A stretch of DNA of 64,000 nt from JAAFGT01 sp041485165 (GTDB lineage Bacteria > Acidobacteriota > Terriglobia > Acidiferrales > UBA7541): positions 1 to 64,000 of the forward strand of contig JBGPJC010000003.1 in the NCBI GenBank assembly GCA_041485165.1, read 5' to 3'. The notes beneath the pieces were generated by a model that made no database searches, was not told the origin of the DNA, and saw only the letters and a program-made list of their open reading frames with translations. Positions within the stretch are counted from its first letter, which is position 1; every line of letters starts with the position of its first letter. The position numbers and the translations under genes are program-made. Shown here piece after piece: positions 42,407-51,541 of the stretch.

Positions 42407-43335
42407 TTCGATTTCAGCGTCAATCCGATCTTTGAAATCTGGTCGGCCAGCATCCCCACCGCCCACAATATGATCCCGCCCAGGATGCCGAGCAGGGCGA
42501 CCGCGGAAACAGTGGCGTGGGTCAGGTCGTAGACCAGCTTGGCCAGTCCAGGCAGGAAAAATACCGCGCCGAGCGGGAGAAAGACGCGCAGCGGGTTGAA
42601 ATACACCACCGTGCGCAGGATCAACATCAGGAACTGGTAGGCGTGCCGCGGGCGGATCTTCGACGCGCCCACGCGCTTGAAGTAATCGATGGGGTGGTAG
42701 TAGACACGGTAGTTGTTGTAGAGCAGCGCCAGGGTGATCGTCGTCGTGAACGAAAACCCGGAAGGCAGCAGGTGGTCGAACATGAACACCAGCGATTTCC
42801 GCAGCACGCGCAAGCCGGAGTTCAGGTCAGGGATGGGTTGCTCGGTGAGGAACGCGGCGAGGCGCGCCAGAAACCACTTGGCCGGGCGGCGCATCAGCGG
42901 GATGTGCACATTCTCGCTGATGCGCGCTCCCACCACCATGTCGTACTCACCGGCTTTCTCCAGCATGGGCGGGATGGCGGCGTCGGGATAGGTGCCGTCG
43001 GCGTCGGTGATCACGATCCATTCGTTCTGCGCCACGCTGATGCCCGCCTTCAGCGCTGCGCCATAACCCCGGTTGTAGGGGAATTGCACCAATCGCACGC
43101 CCTGGCTGCGCGCGACCGCGGCGGTGCCGTCGGTCGAGCCGTCGTCCACCACAATGATTTCGTGCGGCCAGCCGTTCGATGCCATCACCTGGCGGAGGTT
43201 TTCGATCTGCGGGCCGATGGCCTTCTCTTCGTTGAACGCCGGGATCACGATGGACACGGGGAACTTCCCCGCGCCAACCATGCTCTCCAGCGTGGCGCGC
43301 TCCATCACCGCCGGCGGTGCATCTGTCCTGGCCAT
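42403..43335 (-). CDS. Family 2 glycosyltransferase with C-terminal membrane anchor
   Basis: 310 residues. The GT-A core has SIVIPAFNEEKAIG, IIVVDDGSTDGT and the metal-binding ITDADGTYPDA. The first about 240 residues are cytoplasmic; two membrane helices follow (about 245-270 and 275-300), as in DPM1-like or CPS2-type polyprenyl-phosphate glycosyltransferases. It probably makes the lipid-linked sugar used by the GT-C proteins. Second gene of the operon, 16 bases downstream of the GT39-like gene. Confidence 0.92.
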   Translation of the reverse strand: MARTDAPPAVMERATLESMVGAGKFPVSIVIPAFNEEKAIGPQIENLRQVMASNGWPHEIIVVDDGSTDGTAAVARSQGVRLVQFPYNRGYGAALKAGISVAQNEWIVITDADGTYPDAAIPPMLEKAGEYDMVVGARISENVHIPLMRRPAKWFLARLAAFLTEQPIPDLNSGLRVLRKSLVFMFDHLLPSGFSFTTTITLALLYNNYRVYYHPIDYFKRVGASKIRPRHAYQFLMLILRTVVYFNPLRVFLPLGAVFFLPGLAKLVYDLTHATVSAVALLGILGGIILWAVGMLADQISKIGLTLKSK

Positions 43336-43351
43336 CTCGCCGTTGCGCTCC

Positions 43352-44944
43352 CTACTTCGCGGCCGGGGTCTCTGCCGACCGGCTCACGAAAATAATGCCA
43401 TCGCCCAGTGTGCCGCGGAACTGCCGGACAATCGAGAACTCCGTGCCCAGGGCGTTCCAGACCTCGGGTTGCCGCGCCTGGACGTAAGTCCGCGACCAAT
43501 AAATCATCCACGCAGCCTTTCCGGGCACCCGTGCGGCCTCAAGCTGTGCGCGCGTCTCCACCGCCGTCCAGTCTCTCCCGTAATACTCCCGGTAGGGAAA
43601 GATGGCCAGTCCCGTGAGCATCACCGGCTCGCCCGGCTGCCGCTGCGCGTCTACGAACTGCATGGCGCCCTGAAAATCCTGCTTGGGATAAATATACGCC
43701 GCGCGCAACGGCCAGAGCGAGGCGGCCAGCATCAACAGCCCCAGCGCCATGCCCCAGCGCGTTCCCGCTTCCGGGCTTTTTTCAAAGAGTCTGGCGGCAA
43801 GCGCGCCGCAAGCCAGTGCTCCCCGCGCCAGCAGCAGAAAACCGAAGCCAATGGAGAAAAAAAAGAATCGCGGCCACAGGTTTTGCTTCACCACCAGCAG
43901 CGAGATCAGCGTGAGCAGGCCCGGCAACACCAGCAGGGTCGCAGCCAGGCGGTTCTCTCTCCAGACACTCCATAAACCAGCCAGCAGGAGCAGCGCAGCC
44001 GCGGCGAGCGCCGCCACTCCCGCCAACCGCCCGGCGCCAAGTCCGCGCGCAGTTTCCAGGAGCATCCAGCCCGGATTGTTCCACTCCGTGCGCATTGCCG
44101 GAACGCCACCTCCCATGCTGCGGTTCAGCAACGGCGGCAGGATGGGCGCATAGAGTAGTAACGTGACGGCTCCCCCCAGGGCAAATCCGGCCAGCGGGTG
44201 CAGTACCTGCTGGCGAGAGACGCCTTGCCCGGCGCGAACTTGGCCCGCCAGGAGGCCGAGAAAAATGATCCCATGCGCCGCGGCGACGAGTCCCATGGTC
44301 AGATGCGTGTACATCCCCAGTCCCACGACCAGCCCGTAAAGCAGCCAGAGTCTCATGCCACTGGGCGCCTCGCTGGGCCGCCGCGAGACACCATCGAGGA
44401 ACAATGTAGTCGCTAGAAGCGTCCAGAATGCCAGCCCGGTGTACCCCCGCGCGTTTTGCGAAAACCAGACGTGGTTGTAGGAGACCGTCAGCAGCGCGGC
44501 GGCCAGCATGGCTTCGCCTTGCGAAGCCATGCGCCGTGCCAGTGCGTATAACGCCGGCACACAGGCTGTTCCGAAGAGCACGGCAGGCAGGCGCAGCGAC
44601 CAGATGTGGTCTCCAAATGCGAGGATGGAGATCCGCGCCAGCAGAGAATAAAGCAGGTGCTGGTTCTTGCTCGTATAGCTGGTCAGGATCTTCAGGAACG
44701 GTTGGCGCACCGACTGCACCAGGGTGGTCATTTCGTCGTACCAAAGCTGCTGGTCGAGCCTAATGAGGCGCAGGATAAGGGCCAGCGCGGTCAGGCCAGC
44801 CAGCCACAACCATGGCCGGGATAGGCCCTGCTCGGAAGGAGGACTTTGCTCGCTTGCCATTCGAGGTGGCCTGTCCGTTGTCACGTTTTCGATGGTAGCC
44901 TGCATGGAGAACGGTTTTGCCGGTGAAGACACACGGATGCTCAT
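43352..44944 (-). CDS. GT39-family membrane glycosyltransferase (ArnT/PMT-like)
   Basis: 530 residues with more than ten membrane segments. The first periplasmic loop contains LDQQLWYDEMTTLVQSVRQ, where Asp-Glu is the catalytic acidic pair of ArnT-type enzymes, followed by SKNQHLLYSLLARISI. The C-terminal 110 residues form a soluble domain. Role: transfers a sugar from polyprenyl phosphate to lipid, protein or glycan. First gene of the seven-gene operon. The start is uncertain: ATG at 44944, 44902 and about 44857 are all possible and none has a clear Shine-Dalgarno. Confidence 0.87.
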   Translation of the reverse strand: MSIRVSSPAKPFSMQATIENVTTDRPPRMASEQSPPSEQGLSRPWLWLAGLTALALILRLIRLDQQLWYDEMTTLVQSVRQPFLKILTSYTSKNQHLLYSLLARISILAFGDHIWSLRLPAVLFGTACVPALYALARRMASQGEAMLAAALLTVSYNHVWFSQNARGYTGLAFWTLLATTLFLDGVSRRPSEAPSGMRLWLLYGLVVGLGMYTHLTMGLVAAAHGIIFLGLLAGQVRAGQGVSRQQVLHPLAGFALGGAVTLLLYAPILPPLLNRSMGGGVPAMRTEWNNPGWMLLETARGLGAGRLAGVAALAAAALLLLAGLWSVWRENRLAATLLVLPGLLTLISLLVVKQNLWPRFFFFSIGFGFLLLARGALACGALAARLFEKSPEAGTRWGMALGLLMLAASLWPLRAAYIYPKQDFQGAMQFVDAQRQPGEPVMLTGLAIFPYREYYGRDWTAVETRAQLEAARVPGKAAWMIYWSRTYVQARQPEVWNALGTEFSIVRQFRGTLGDGIIFVSRSAETPAAK

Positions 44945-45194
44945 CGGCCCGCGTCAATAGAGCACGATAAGGGCAACCATCCGGCGCTCCCCGCAAATGG
45001 CCCTAAAACATTGATAAAGGGAATTTTACAAGGACCATTAGGCTCAAGGAAAGGAGATTTATGCCGCAAGTAGATACGTAGAAACTGCAAAACTTTGCAC
45101 TCGCTTCATGTTCCAGAAAACTCGCCATTCGGAGTCCGCGCGGCGGACTCAGAAGGACGAGGTAAACTGTTCTGCCCGAGCTGAGATCCTTCTG

Positions 45195-45485
45195 CTAAGA
45201 ACCGAAAATCTGGCTGATTTTCTTGGCCAGCTCGAGATCATTGCGGGTCACGCCGCCGGCATCGTGAGTCATCAGATCAATGGTGACCCGGTTCCACACA
45301 TTGGACCAGTCGGGATGATGGTTCATGGACTCGGCAACCAGGGCCACGCTGGACATGAAGCCCCAGGCGTGTACGAAATCCCGGCAGGTGAAGAGGCGGT
45401 GCAGCTTGCCCTCCTTGTAGCTCCAGCCAGCCAGGCTTGGAAGCTCGGCGGCGATTTCCTGTTCGGTGAGTTTCTGTCGGGCCAC
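45195..45485 (-). CDS. phhB: Pterin-4a-carbinolamine dehydratase
   Basis: Dehydrates 4a-hydroxytetrahydropterin, for regenerating tetrahydrobiopterin or for molybdopterin/folate-related metabolism. 96 residues, normal length. The catalytic motif is ESMNHHPDWSNVWNRV, followed by THDAGGVTRNDLELAKKI. GTG 45485 with GGAG upstream is chosen, since it places the family's start (ARQKLTEQEI) at the N-terminus. It is divergent from the dehydrogenase gene and not next to a phenylalanine hydroxylase. Confidence 0.93.
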   Translation of the reverse strand: MARQKLTEQEIAAELPSLAGWSYKEGKLHRLFTCRDFVHAWGFMSSVALVAESMNHHPDWSNVWNRVTIDLMTHDAGGVTRNDLELAKKISQIFGS

Positions 45486-45748
45486 GAGATCTCCTTCTTT
45501 GCTCCCGCACCCCGATGGCACAGCGACGACGCAGTGTCTCGCGGCACAGCGAAAGGTGTGCCCCGGCGCGCGCGGGAGAGCTGAGCGCATTATGGCCATT
45601 CGCGCCGCTGCGGGCAAGTTTTGCGAGGCAGCGCGAATTCGGTTGAACGGAGTGCGCTCTATCCCTTATCGTATCTACTGGACGCGCTTGCGAGTCCCGC
45701 ATCGGAGGTCTCTGACACCCGGCGGCTCGATGGGCAACGGAGAGGATT

Positions 45749-46762
45749 GTGAAGAAAAAGATCCGGGTGGTGCAGTACGGAGTCGGCCCCATCGGCGCGG
45801 CGATTGTCCGGCTGATGCGAACCAAGCAGGCCATTGAAATTGTGGGCGCCATTGATAAGGACCCGGCCAAGGCCGGAGTCGACCTGGGACAACTTGTTGG
45901 TGCTCCCGATGCGCCCTGGGGTGTTGCCATCTCCGCCGCTGGCGCGGGAATCTTGGCTGACGGCGTGGACCTGGTGACGCATTGCACCTCGTCTTCGCTC
46001 AAGGATGTCGCCGGGCAGTTGCTGGAGTGCATCCAGGCAGGCTGCTGCGTGGTCTCGACCTGCGAGGAGCTCGCTTATCCGTTCCACAAATATCCGGAGA
46101 TCAGCGCGCGGCTTGACTCCGAAGCCAAAGAATGGGGAGTGGCGGTGGTGGGCACGGGCGTCAACCCCGGCTTCGTCATGGACAAGCTGGTGCTGACCCT
46201 GGCCGCCACGGCCCAGCGCGTGGACATGGCCCGCGCCATCCGCATCGTGGATGCCTCGCATCGCCGCCAATCTCTTCAGAAAAAGATAGGTGCGGGGATG
46301 AGCCCCGAGGAATTCCGCTCCCAGGTGGCTTCCGGTGCAATCAAGCACCACGGACTGCCGGAGTCCCTGTCCATGGTCGCCGATGGGCTGGGATTTGAGC
46401 TGGACGACATCATCGAAAAGATCGAGCCGGTGATTGCGGGCGAGCGAATCCAAACCGAGTTCCTGACCGTCGAGCCCGGTCAAGTATCCGGCGTGCACCA
46501 GATCGCACGCGGGATTTCCGGCGGCAAAGACAAGATTTACCTCGAGCTGAAGATGTACGTTGGCGCGGGGAGCTCGAGCGATACGGTCGAGCTGACTGGC
46601 GAACCCAACATTACCGTCACCGTCCCCGGCGGTACACACGGCGACGTGGCTACCGCAGCGCTGGTAGTCAATGCCATTCCCACGCTGCTCGATGCCAGCG
46701 CCGGACTGCGCACCTCGCGCGACCTGCCGCTGTGCTATTTCCCGCCGAACGCCCAACCGTAA
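45749..46762 (+). CDS. Dihydrodipicolinate-reductase-like NAD(P)-dependent dehydrogenase
   Basis: 337 residues. The Rossmann motif is VVQYGVGPIGAAIVRLM, then AIDKDPAKAG. VSTCEELAYPFHKYPEIS and VVGTGVNPGFVMDKLVLTLA match the family that includes 2,4-diaminopentanoate dehydrogenase. The C-terminal GGTHGDVATAALVVNAIPTL also fits that group. GTG start with GGAGAGG upstream. Probably an amino-acid or amine dehydrogenase; the substrate is not certain. It is convergent with the 3-hydroxyisobutyrate-type gene. Confidence 0.85.
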   Translation: MKKKIRVVQYGVGPIGAAIVRLMRTKQAIEIVGAIDKDPAKAGVDLGQLVGAPDAPWGVAISAAGAGILADGVDLVTHCTSSSLKDVAGQLLECIQAGCCVVSTCEELAYPFHKYPEISARLDSEAKEWGVAVVGTGVNPGFVMDKLVLTLAATAQRVDMARAIRIVDASHRRQSLQKKIGAGMSPEEFRSQVASGAIKHHGLPESLSMVADGLGFELDDIIEKIEPVIAGERIQTEFLTVEPGQVSGVHQIARGISGGKDKIYLELKMYVGAGSSSDTVELTGEPNITVTVPGGTHGDVATAALVVNAIPTLLDASAGLRTSRDLPLCYFPPNAQP

Positions 46763-46824
46763 GAGTCTTCTAAAAAAGTAAGAGCAAGCGGCTGGCCCAT
46801 CCTGGTCGCAAAGGGACCAGTGTT

Positions 46825-46842
46825 CGTAGCGCCGGCGCTACG
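46825..46842. repeat. Perfect 18-bp palindrome between convergent genes
   Basis: CGTAGCGCCGGCGCTACG is fully self-complementary and lies directly after the 3' end of the minus-strand dehydrogenase gene. A second hairpin (CTGGTC...GACCAG, 46802-46820) precedes it. Neither has a T-run, so a REP-like or structural role is more likely than an intrinsic terminator. Confidence 0.6.
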
Positions 46843-47709
46843 TCAATCCTTTTGCCAAAATTTCGCGACCGCGGAGTAATCGAGGTCTTCTTTGGCTGCG
46901 CCGCGGACCGCGCTGTAGATTTCGCGCGCCGCGGCTGTCGCCGGCAGCGCCACGCCGAGCTGGTTGGCCAAATCGAGCGCCAGGCCCAAATCCTTGTGCA
47001 TCAGCCGCAGCGGAAAACTCGGCGCGTACTTTCGCTCCAGGATCAGCGGTGCCTTCACATCCAGCACCGGCGCCCGCGCCATGCTGGCCTGCATTACTTC
47101 CACCAAACGCTGGCCTGGAATCCCAGCACCCTGCACCAAAGCAAGCGCTTCGGCCAGAGCGCCCACCTCCAACGCCAGAATCAAATTCATCCCCAGCTTG
47201 ACCGCCTGGCCGGCGCCCGAGCCGCCCAACTGGAAAAACCGCTTGCCCATCGCATTCAGCACCGGTTGGACGCGCGCCAGCACTTCGCTCTTTCCCCCAA
47301 CCATGAAGACCAGTTCCCCTTTTTCCGCGCCCCACGTGCCGCCAGTCACCGGCGCGTCCAGGCACTCGGCGCCGCGCTCGGCGCAGGCCGCAGAGATGCG
47401 CCGTGCCAGCGCCGGAGAAACCGTGCTGGAATCCACCAGCACGCTGCCGGCACGCAAACCGGCCAGCGCCCCGTCCGCGCCCCATAGCACGCTTTCGAGC
47501 GCCGGCGGGTCACTGACGATAGTGAATAGGACATCGGCGCTCGCCGCCGCTTCCCGCGGCGTGCGGGCAACACGCGCCCCGCTGGCAACTAACTCCTCCG
47601 CGCGGCTCGCTGTCCGATTCCACACCGTGAGCGGGAATCCCGCCTTCAAAATGTTTGCCGCCATGGCCCGGCCCATCAGACCCAGCCCGATAAATCCCAC
47701 AGACGTCAT
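46843..47709 (-). CDS. 3-hydroxyisobutyrate dehydrogenase-family oxidoreductase
   Basis: 288 residues of the beta-hydroxyacid dehydrogenase family. VGFIGLGLMGRAMAANILKA is the NAD(P) motif. DAPVTGGTWGAEKGELVFMV is the substrate-binding region and GAGQAVKLGMNLIL carries the catalytic Lys. The C-terminal LMHKDLGLALDLA is also conserved. Candidates include 3-hydroxyisobutyrate and tartronate-semialdehyde substrates, or an imine-reductase-like variant. Normal length. Isolated gene. Confidence 0.92.
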   Translation of the reverse strand: MTSVGFIGLGLMGRAMAANILKAGFPLTVWNRTASRAEELVASGARVARTPREAAASADVLFTIVSDPPALESVLWGADGALAGLRAGSVLVDSSTVSPALARRISAACAERGAECLDAPVTGGTWGAEKGELVFMVGGKSEVLARVQPVLNAMGKRFFQLGGSGAGQAVKLGMNLILALEVGALAEALALVQGAGIPGQRLVEVMQASMARAPVLDVKAPLILERKYAPSFPLRLMHKDLGLALDLANQLGVALPATAAAREIYSAVRGAAKEDLDYSAVAKFWQKD

Positions 47710-47819
47710 CTCATGCCTCCCCTTTGCGCCTCTGTAGCGCTCCTGCGCGGCGCAGAAAAATTACAGAGGAACAATATAGCGTTCCGGAGTATGAGCGCAA
47801 AGGAAACTGCGAAAGGGAG

Positions 47820-48131
47820 CTAAGCTTTCTCGGGGTGATTGCGGAGTCGGAGAATATCGGAGGATTCCGGAGTCGCGGCTGAGACCGCTCCAAAGGGATC
47901 GACGGACGCCGGCTTCTGCTCTGCCGCCGCCTGTTCTTCGAGGCGCATCACGCACTGGTAGGGGATTTCCCAGCGAAACGTCTGCACCCGCCCGCGCAGC
48001 ACGTATTGCTCTTCCAGGAAAATGGACCGGCCGGAATCGGCCACCAGCCGGGCGGTGGCTGGCAGGGTGATGTCGCCGGCGCGGTAATGCACACCCACAC
48101 GCTTGCCGAGAAGGTTCGCGTAGCGCGCCAT
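47820..48131 (-). CDS. Small hypothetical protein, PilZ-like beta fold
   Basis: 103 residues starting MARYANLLGKRVGVHYRAGD. The first 70 residues look beta-rich (ARLVADSGRSIFLEE, FRWEIPYQCVMRL); the C-terminus is disordered. A PilZ-like relation is only a guess, because the RxxxR/DxSxxG c-di-GMP signature is not complete. I have the impression this is a recurring Acidobacteriota protein. No partner gene is evident. Confidence 0.65.
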   Translation of the reverse strand: MARYANLLGKRVGVHYRAGDITLPATARLVADSGRSIFLEEQYVLRGRVQTFRWEIPYQCVMRLEEQAAAEQKPASVDPFGAVSAATPESSDILRLRNHPEKA

Positions 48132-48228
48132 AGTCGGACGCTAGTCTGGGGAAGGGCGGGAAAATGGTCAATAGTACGTTCGGATGGTACGGAGAGAAGT
48201 TGTTGAAAACCTTCTAATCCCAATGATT

Positions 48229-48597
48229 CTAATGAGATCCGCTGCCGTGGACGCGGCCTCCCGCTGCTGCCGGCGCCGCCGCTGGTGACGCGTCCGGCTT
48301 GAGCCGCAGATCGGCCGTCCCCATCAGGACCAGAGCGGCAACGGCGCCAAACGCCAGAAATGCGTACACCACCGGCATCGCCCAGCCCAGGACCTCGCCG
48401 GGCGCGGCCGCATAGGGATAAGACAGTTGCCAGGCGAGCAAGCCCGCCAGAATCCCCGCCAGAGAAGCCAGCAAGCAGCTGCCGTCCCACACGGTCAGAG
48501 ACTTCTTGCAGCCGGGACACTCGAAGTCGTCGGAGAAGGCTGCCACGGTTGCGGGAGAAACCACGGTCAGGCAACTGGGGCAAGTGCGGATGGACAT
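48229..48597 (-). CDS. Zinc-ribbon membrane protein, hypothetical
   Basis: 122 residues. The N-terminal CPSCLTV...CPGCKKSL is a four-Cys zinc ribbon. Two membrane helices follow (LLASLAGILAGLLAWQL and MPVVYAFLAFGAVAALVLMG). The C-terminal tail is Ala/Pro-rich with His. It lies 60 bases downstream of rnr on the same strand and may be cotranscribed. Function unknown. Confidence 0.72.
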   Translation of the reverse strand: MSIRTCPSCLTVVSPATVAAFSDDFECPGCKKSLTVWDGSCLLASLAGILAGLLAWQLSYPYAAAPGEVLGWAMPVVYAFLAFGAVAALVLMGTADLRLKPDASPAAAPAAAGGRVHGSGSH

Positions 48598-48657
48598 CCA
48601 TTCACCTCGCGTGAAGGCACCCGAAGATAGCGCAAGCCGGAGCCGGTTGCCAAGCGC

Positions 48658-51198
48658 CTAGCGGGCAGCAGAGGCGGAGGGCAACAATGCGAACTCGACG
48701 CGTCGCAGGATGGGGTCAATGCGGTCCACGCGCACGCGGACGCGATCACCCAGACGCCACACCTTGCGGCCACCGCCGGCGGAGATGGCCCGGTCTCGCT
48801 CGCGGTAGTAGCAGCGCTCGCCCGCCAGTTCTTCGATTGCCGCCATGGGTACCAGGCCTTCGACGAACAGGTCCAGCAGCTCGACGTAGAATCCCCACTT
48901 TTGCGCGCTGATGACCAGCGCCTCGAACTCCTCGCCCAGATGCTGCTCCATGAATTGCGCGGTCTTCCATTCCACCAGTTCGCGCTCGGCGGCGTCGCCG
49001 CGCCGCTCGGCCTCGCTCGATTCCACGGCAATTTCGTCCAGCTCGGCCGGGCGATAAGGGCCGGGCCGCGGAGCGTGGTCGGCGCCGCGTGGATGTGCCG
49101 GGGCGTGACTGGGCGCCGGCGCAGCGGGATGCTCCAGCGCCCACTTCAACACGCGATGAACGATCAGGTCGGGATATCGCCGAATGGGCGAAGTGAAATG
49201 CGTGTAGTCGCTCGCTGCCAGCGCGAAGTGGCCCAGCGGCTCGGGGGTGTAACGCGCCTGCTTGAGAGACCGCAACATCAGGTAAGAGAGAATGCGCTCC
49301 TCGGGTTTCCCGGCGATCTTGCGCGTCAAGTTCTGGTAGTGCTGCGGACGTATGTCGAACTCAGTTTTCCCTGGCACGGTCACAGTCATGGGCCGCCCCC
49401 GGCCGTAGCCGCCGCGCTTCGCTCCGCGCGGCGGTGCAGGCACGCGGCCGTGCCGCACGGGGATGTTCTCGATGGACAGGTCGGAGACGCCCAGCGAATA
49501 GCCGAAGGCCGCGGCGATCTCTTCGAACTCCAGGACCTTCTTGGGGTCGGGCTTTTCATGCGCGCGGGTGAGCGAGCCGAGCCCGCGGCGCTCCAGGTAC
49601 GCCGCGACCGCTTCGTTTGCCGCCAGCATGAACTCCTCGATGAGGCGGTGGGCAATGTTGCGCTCGCTACGCAGGATTCCGGTCATCCGGCCCAGCTCGT
49701 CGAACTCCAGCAGGGGCTCGGGCAGGTCGAAGTCAATTGCTCCGCGGCGCGTGCGCCGGGCGTTGAGCAGCAGCGCCAGCTCCTTCATGGCACGGAAGTC
49801 TTCCGCTAGGGCGGAGTAGCGCGCGGTCATTTTCGCGTCGCCTTCCAGCACTTTATTCACGTTGGTGTAGGTCATACGCTCGACCGAGCGGATCACCCCG
49901 GCCGCAAACTCGACCGCGGTCACCTCGCCCGCGCTGTTCAGCTCCATCAGGGCGCTCATCACCAGGCGGTCCACCTGCGGGTTGAGCGAGCAAATGCCGT
50001 TGGAAAGCTCGACCGGCAGCATGGGTATGGCGCGGTCGGGAAAATAGACCGAAGTGCCGCGCAGGTGGGCTTCGCGGTCGAGGGGCGTCGCGCGGCGGAC
50101 GTATTGGGCCACATCGGCGATGTGCACCTGCAGATTCCAGCGTCCGCCAGGACGCCGTTCGACGTAAACGGCGTCGTCGAAATCCTTCGCCGTCTCTCCG
50201 TCAATGGTGACGATGGGGAGTTGCCGGAAATCGCGGCGGCCTTCCAGCTCCGCGGGACGCACCTGCTGCGGCGCCTGCTGCGCTTCGGCGAGGACTTCGG
50301 CAGGAAACTGGTGCGGCAGGTGGTGCTTGCGCAGGATGATTTCGACGTCCACGCCCAGATCGCCGGGACGTCCCAGGATTTCGATCACCCGCCCCGCTGC
50401 CAGCACGCCGCTGTGCGGGAAGCGCGTCAGCTCGACATTTACGATCGCACCGTCGAGTTCTTCGAGGCGCGTTTGCCGCCGCGAAGTTGCCGCACTGGAT
50501 TCCTCGAGCCCGTGCTTGGCGCGAAGCTCTGGCGTCAGCTCGGCACCAGGCGGGATGATGATGTCCTGCTGGAGACGTGCCTCGTAGGGGCGCACCACGT
50601 TGCCGCGCGACCCGTACTGGAAGATGCCGACGACGGTGGCATGCGCGCGGTCGAGCACGCGCACGATGCGCGCTTCCGCGCGGCCCTCCGTCTTTCGCCG
50701 CTCGATGCGCGCCAGAACGCGGTCGCCATGCATGGCATCGCCCAGCGAGTCGCGCCCGATAAACAGGTCACCCACCACGCCGGGAACCGGCCGGTCAGGG
50801 ACCACGAAACCATAGCCGTCGCGATGGACTACAATCCGCCCAGAAACCTGGTTGGGGTCGGAAGAGGCAGCGGAGCTCGCTCGCTGAGGCCGTTCTCCAC
50901 CATCAGCTCTCTTTTCTCCCTTTTTATCGGACCGGTGTGCGGCGCTGGGGCTGGCGGGTTCATCGGAATGCTTTCGCTGGCCGGCCAGGCGGTAGCGTCC
51001 CGGGCGCGGCTCCTCAAGCGCCTTGTGGCGATCGAGCTGGGCGATCATCTTCTTCAGTTCGCGGCGGCCGGCGTGGTGCAACTTAAGCCCTGCGGCGATT
51101 TCTCGAAGGCTCGCAGCCTCGCTCTGCTTGGCAAGAAAAGCAAGGACATCCCCTTCGCTTACTTCAGCATGGCCGGCGTGATTGCGTTTGTTGGACAT
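48658..51198 (-). CDS. rnr: Ribonuclease R
   Basis: A processive 3'-5' exoribonuclease for structured RNA. About 846 residues from ATG 51198; an in-frame GTG at 51246 is possible. The N-terminal winged helix (VSEGDVLAFLAKQSEA) and cold-shock domains (IVVHRDGYGFVVPDRPV, VVGDLFIGRDSLG) precede the RNB domain. TIDGETAKDFDDAVYVE carries the catalytic Asp residues, and GTSVYFPDRAIPMLP follows. An S1 domain is at the end. A Pro/Ala/His-rich insertion of about 30 residues lies after WALEHPA in the RNB region, not usual in the family. Long divergent spacer to the L,D-transpeptidase gene. Confidence 0.96.
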   Translation of the reverse strand: MSNKRNHAGHAEVSEGDVLAFLAKQSEAASLREIAAGLKLHHAGRRELKKMIAQLDRHKALEEPRPGRYRLAGQRKHSDEPASPSAAHRSDKKGEKRADGGERPQRASSAASSDPNQVSGRIVVHRDGYGFVVPDRPVPGVVGDLFIGRDSLGDAMHGDRVLARIERRKTEGRAEARIVRVLDRAHATVVGIFQYGSRGNVVRPYEARLQQDIIIPPGAELTPELRAKHGLEESSAATSRRQTRLEELDGAIVNVELTRFPHSGVLAAGRVIEILGRPGDLGVDVEIILRKHHLPHQFPAEVLAEAQQAPQQVRPAELEGRRDFRQLPIVTIDGETAKDFDDAVYVERRPGGRWNLQVHIADVAQYVRRATPLDREAHLRGTSVYFPDRAIPMLPVELSNGICSLNPQVDRLVMSALMELNSAGEVTAVEFAAGVIRSVERMTYTNVNKVLEGDAKMTARYSALAEDFRAMKELALLLNARRTRRGAIDFDLPEPLLEFDELGRMTGILRSERNIAHRLIEEFMLAANEAVAAYLERRGLGSLTRAHEKPDPKKVLEFEEIAAAFGYSLGVSDLSIENIPVRHGRVPAPPRGAKRGGYGRGRPMTVTVPGKTEFDIRPQHYQNLTRKIAGKPEERILSYLMLRSLKQARYTPEPLGHFALAASDYTHFTSPIRRYPDLIVHRVLKWALEHPAAPAPSHAPAHPRGADHAPRPGPYRPAELDEIAVESSEAERRGDAAERELVEWKTAQFMEQHLGEEFEALVISAQKWGFYVELLDLFVEGLVPMAAIEELAGERCYYRERDRAISAGGGRKVWRLGDRVRVRVDRIDPILRRVEFALLPSASAAR

Positions 51199-51541
51199 CT
51201 TGGTGGAAGGGATGGTGGACCGCCGGTGCCTGGAGGCAGATTCCACATCCCGCTGACATTCTATGCCATCTGCGGGTGCGTACCAGCGACAAGCCTACGG
51301 CGGAGGGAAAGGGTCTGGCGGAAGGGGCACTCCAGCGCGCAACTTTTTTCTCCGGCCTGCCGCACTCTAAGGTCATCGGGCCGCACGTCGTCATTGTGTT
51401 TGCCCGCTTCCACACTGTTTAAGGCGGGACACGCCCGTAAGCGCACGTTTCGCCGTTAACCCCTGAGAATTCAATCGTCTCGGACTGGCCCCCAGACTGC
51501 TTTTTGCTGCAACGGCGGCAGCGAGCGGTCAGGAGGCAACG
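51199..51541. other. Divergent spacer between rnr and the L,D-transpeptidase operon
   Basis: About 340 bases without a credible gene. It must hold both promoters, but I see no clear -35/-10 pair. AGGAGG lies 8 bases before the transpeptidase ATG. Confidence 0.5.
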
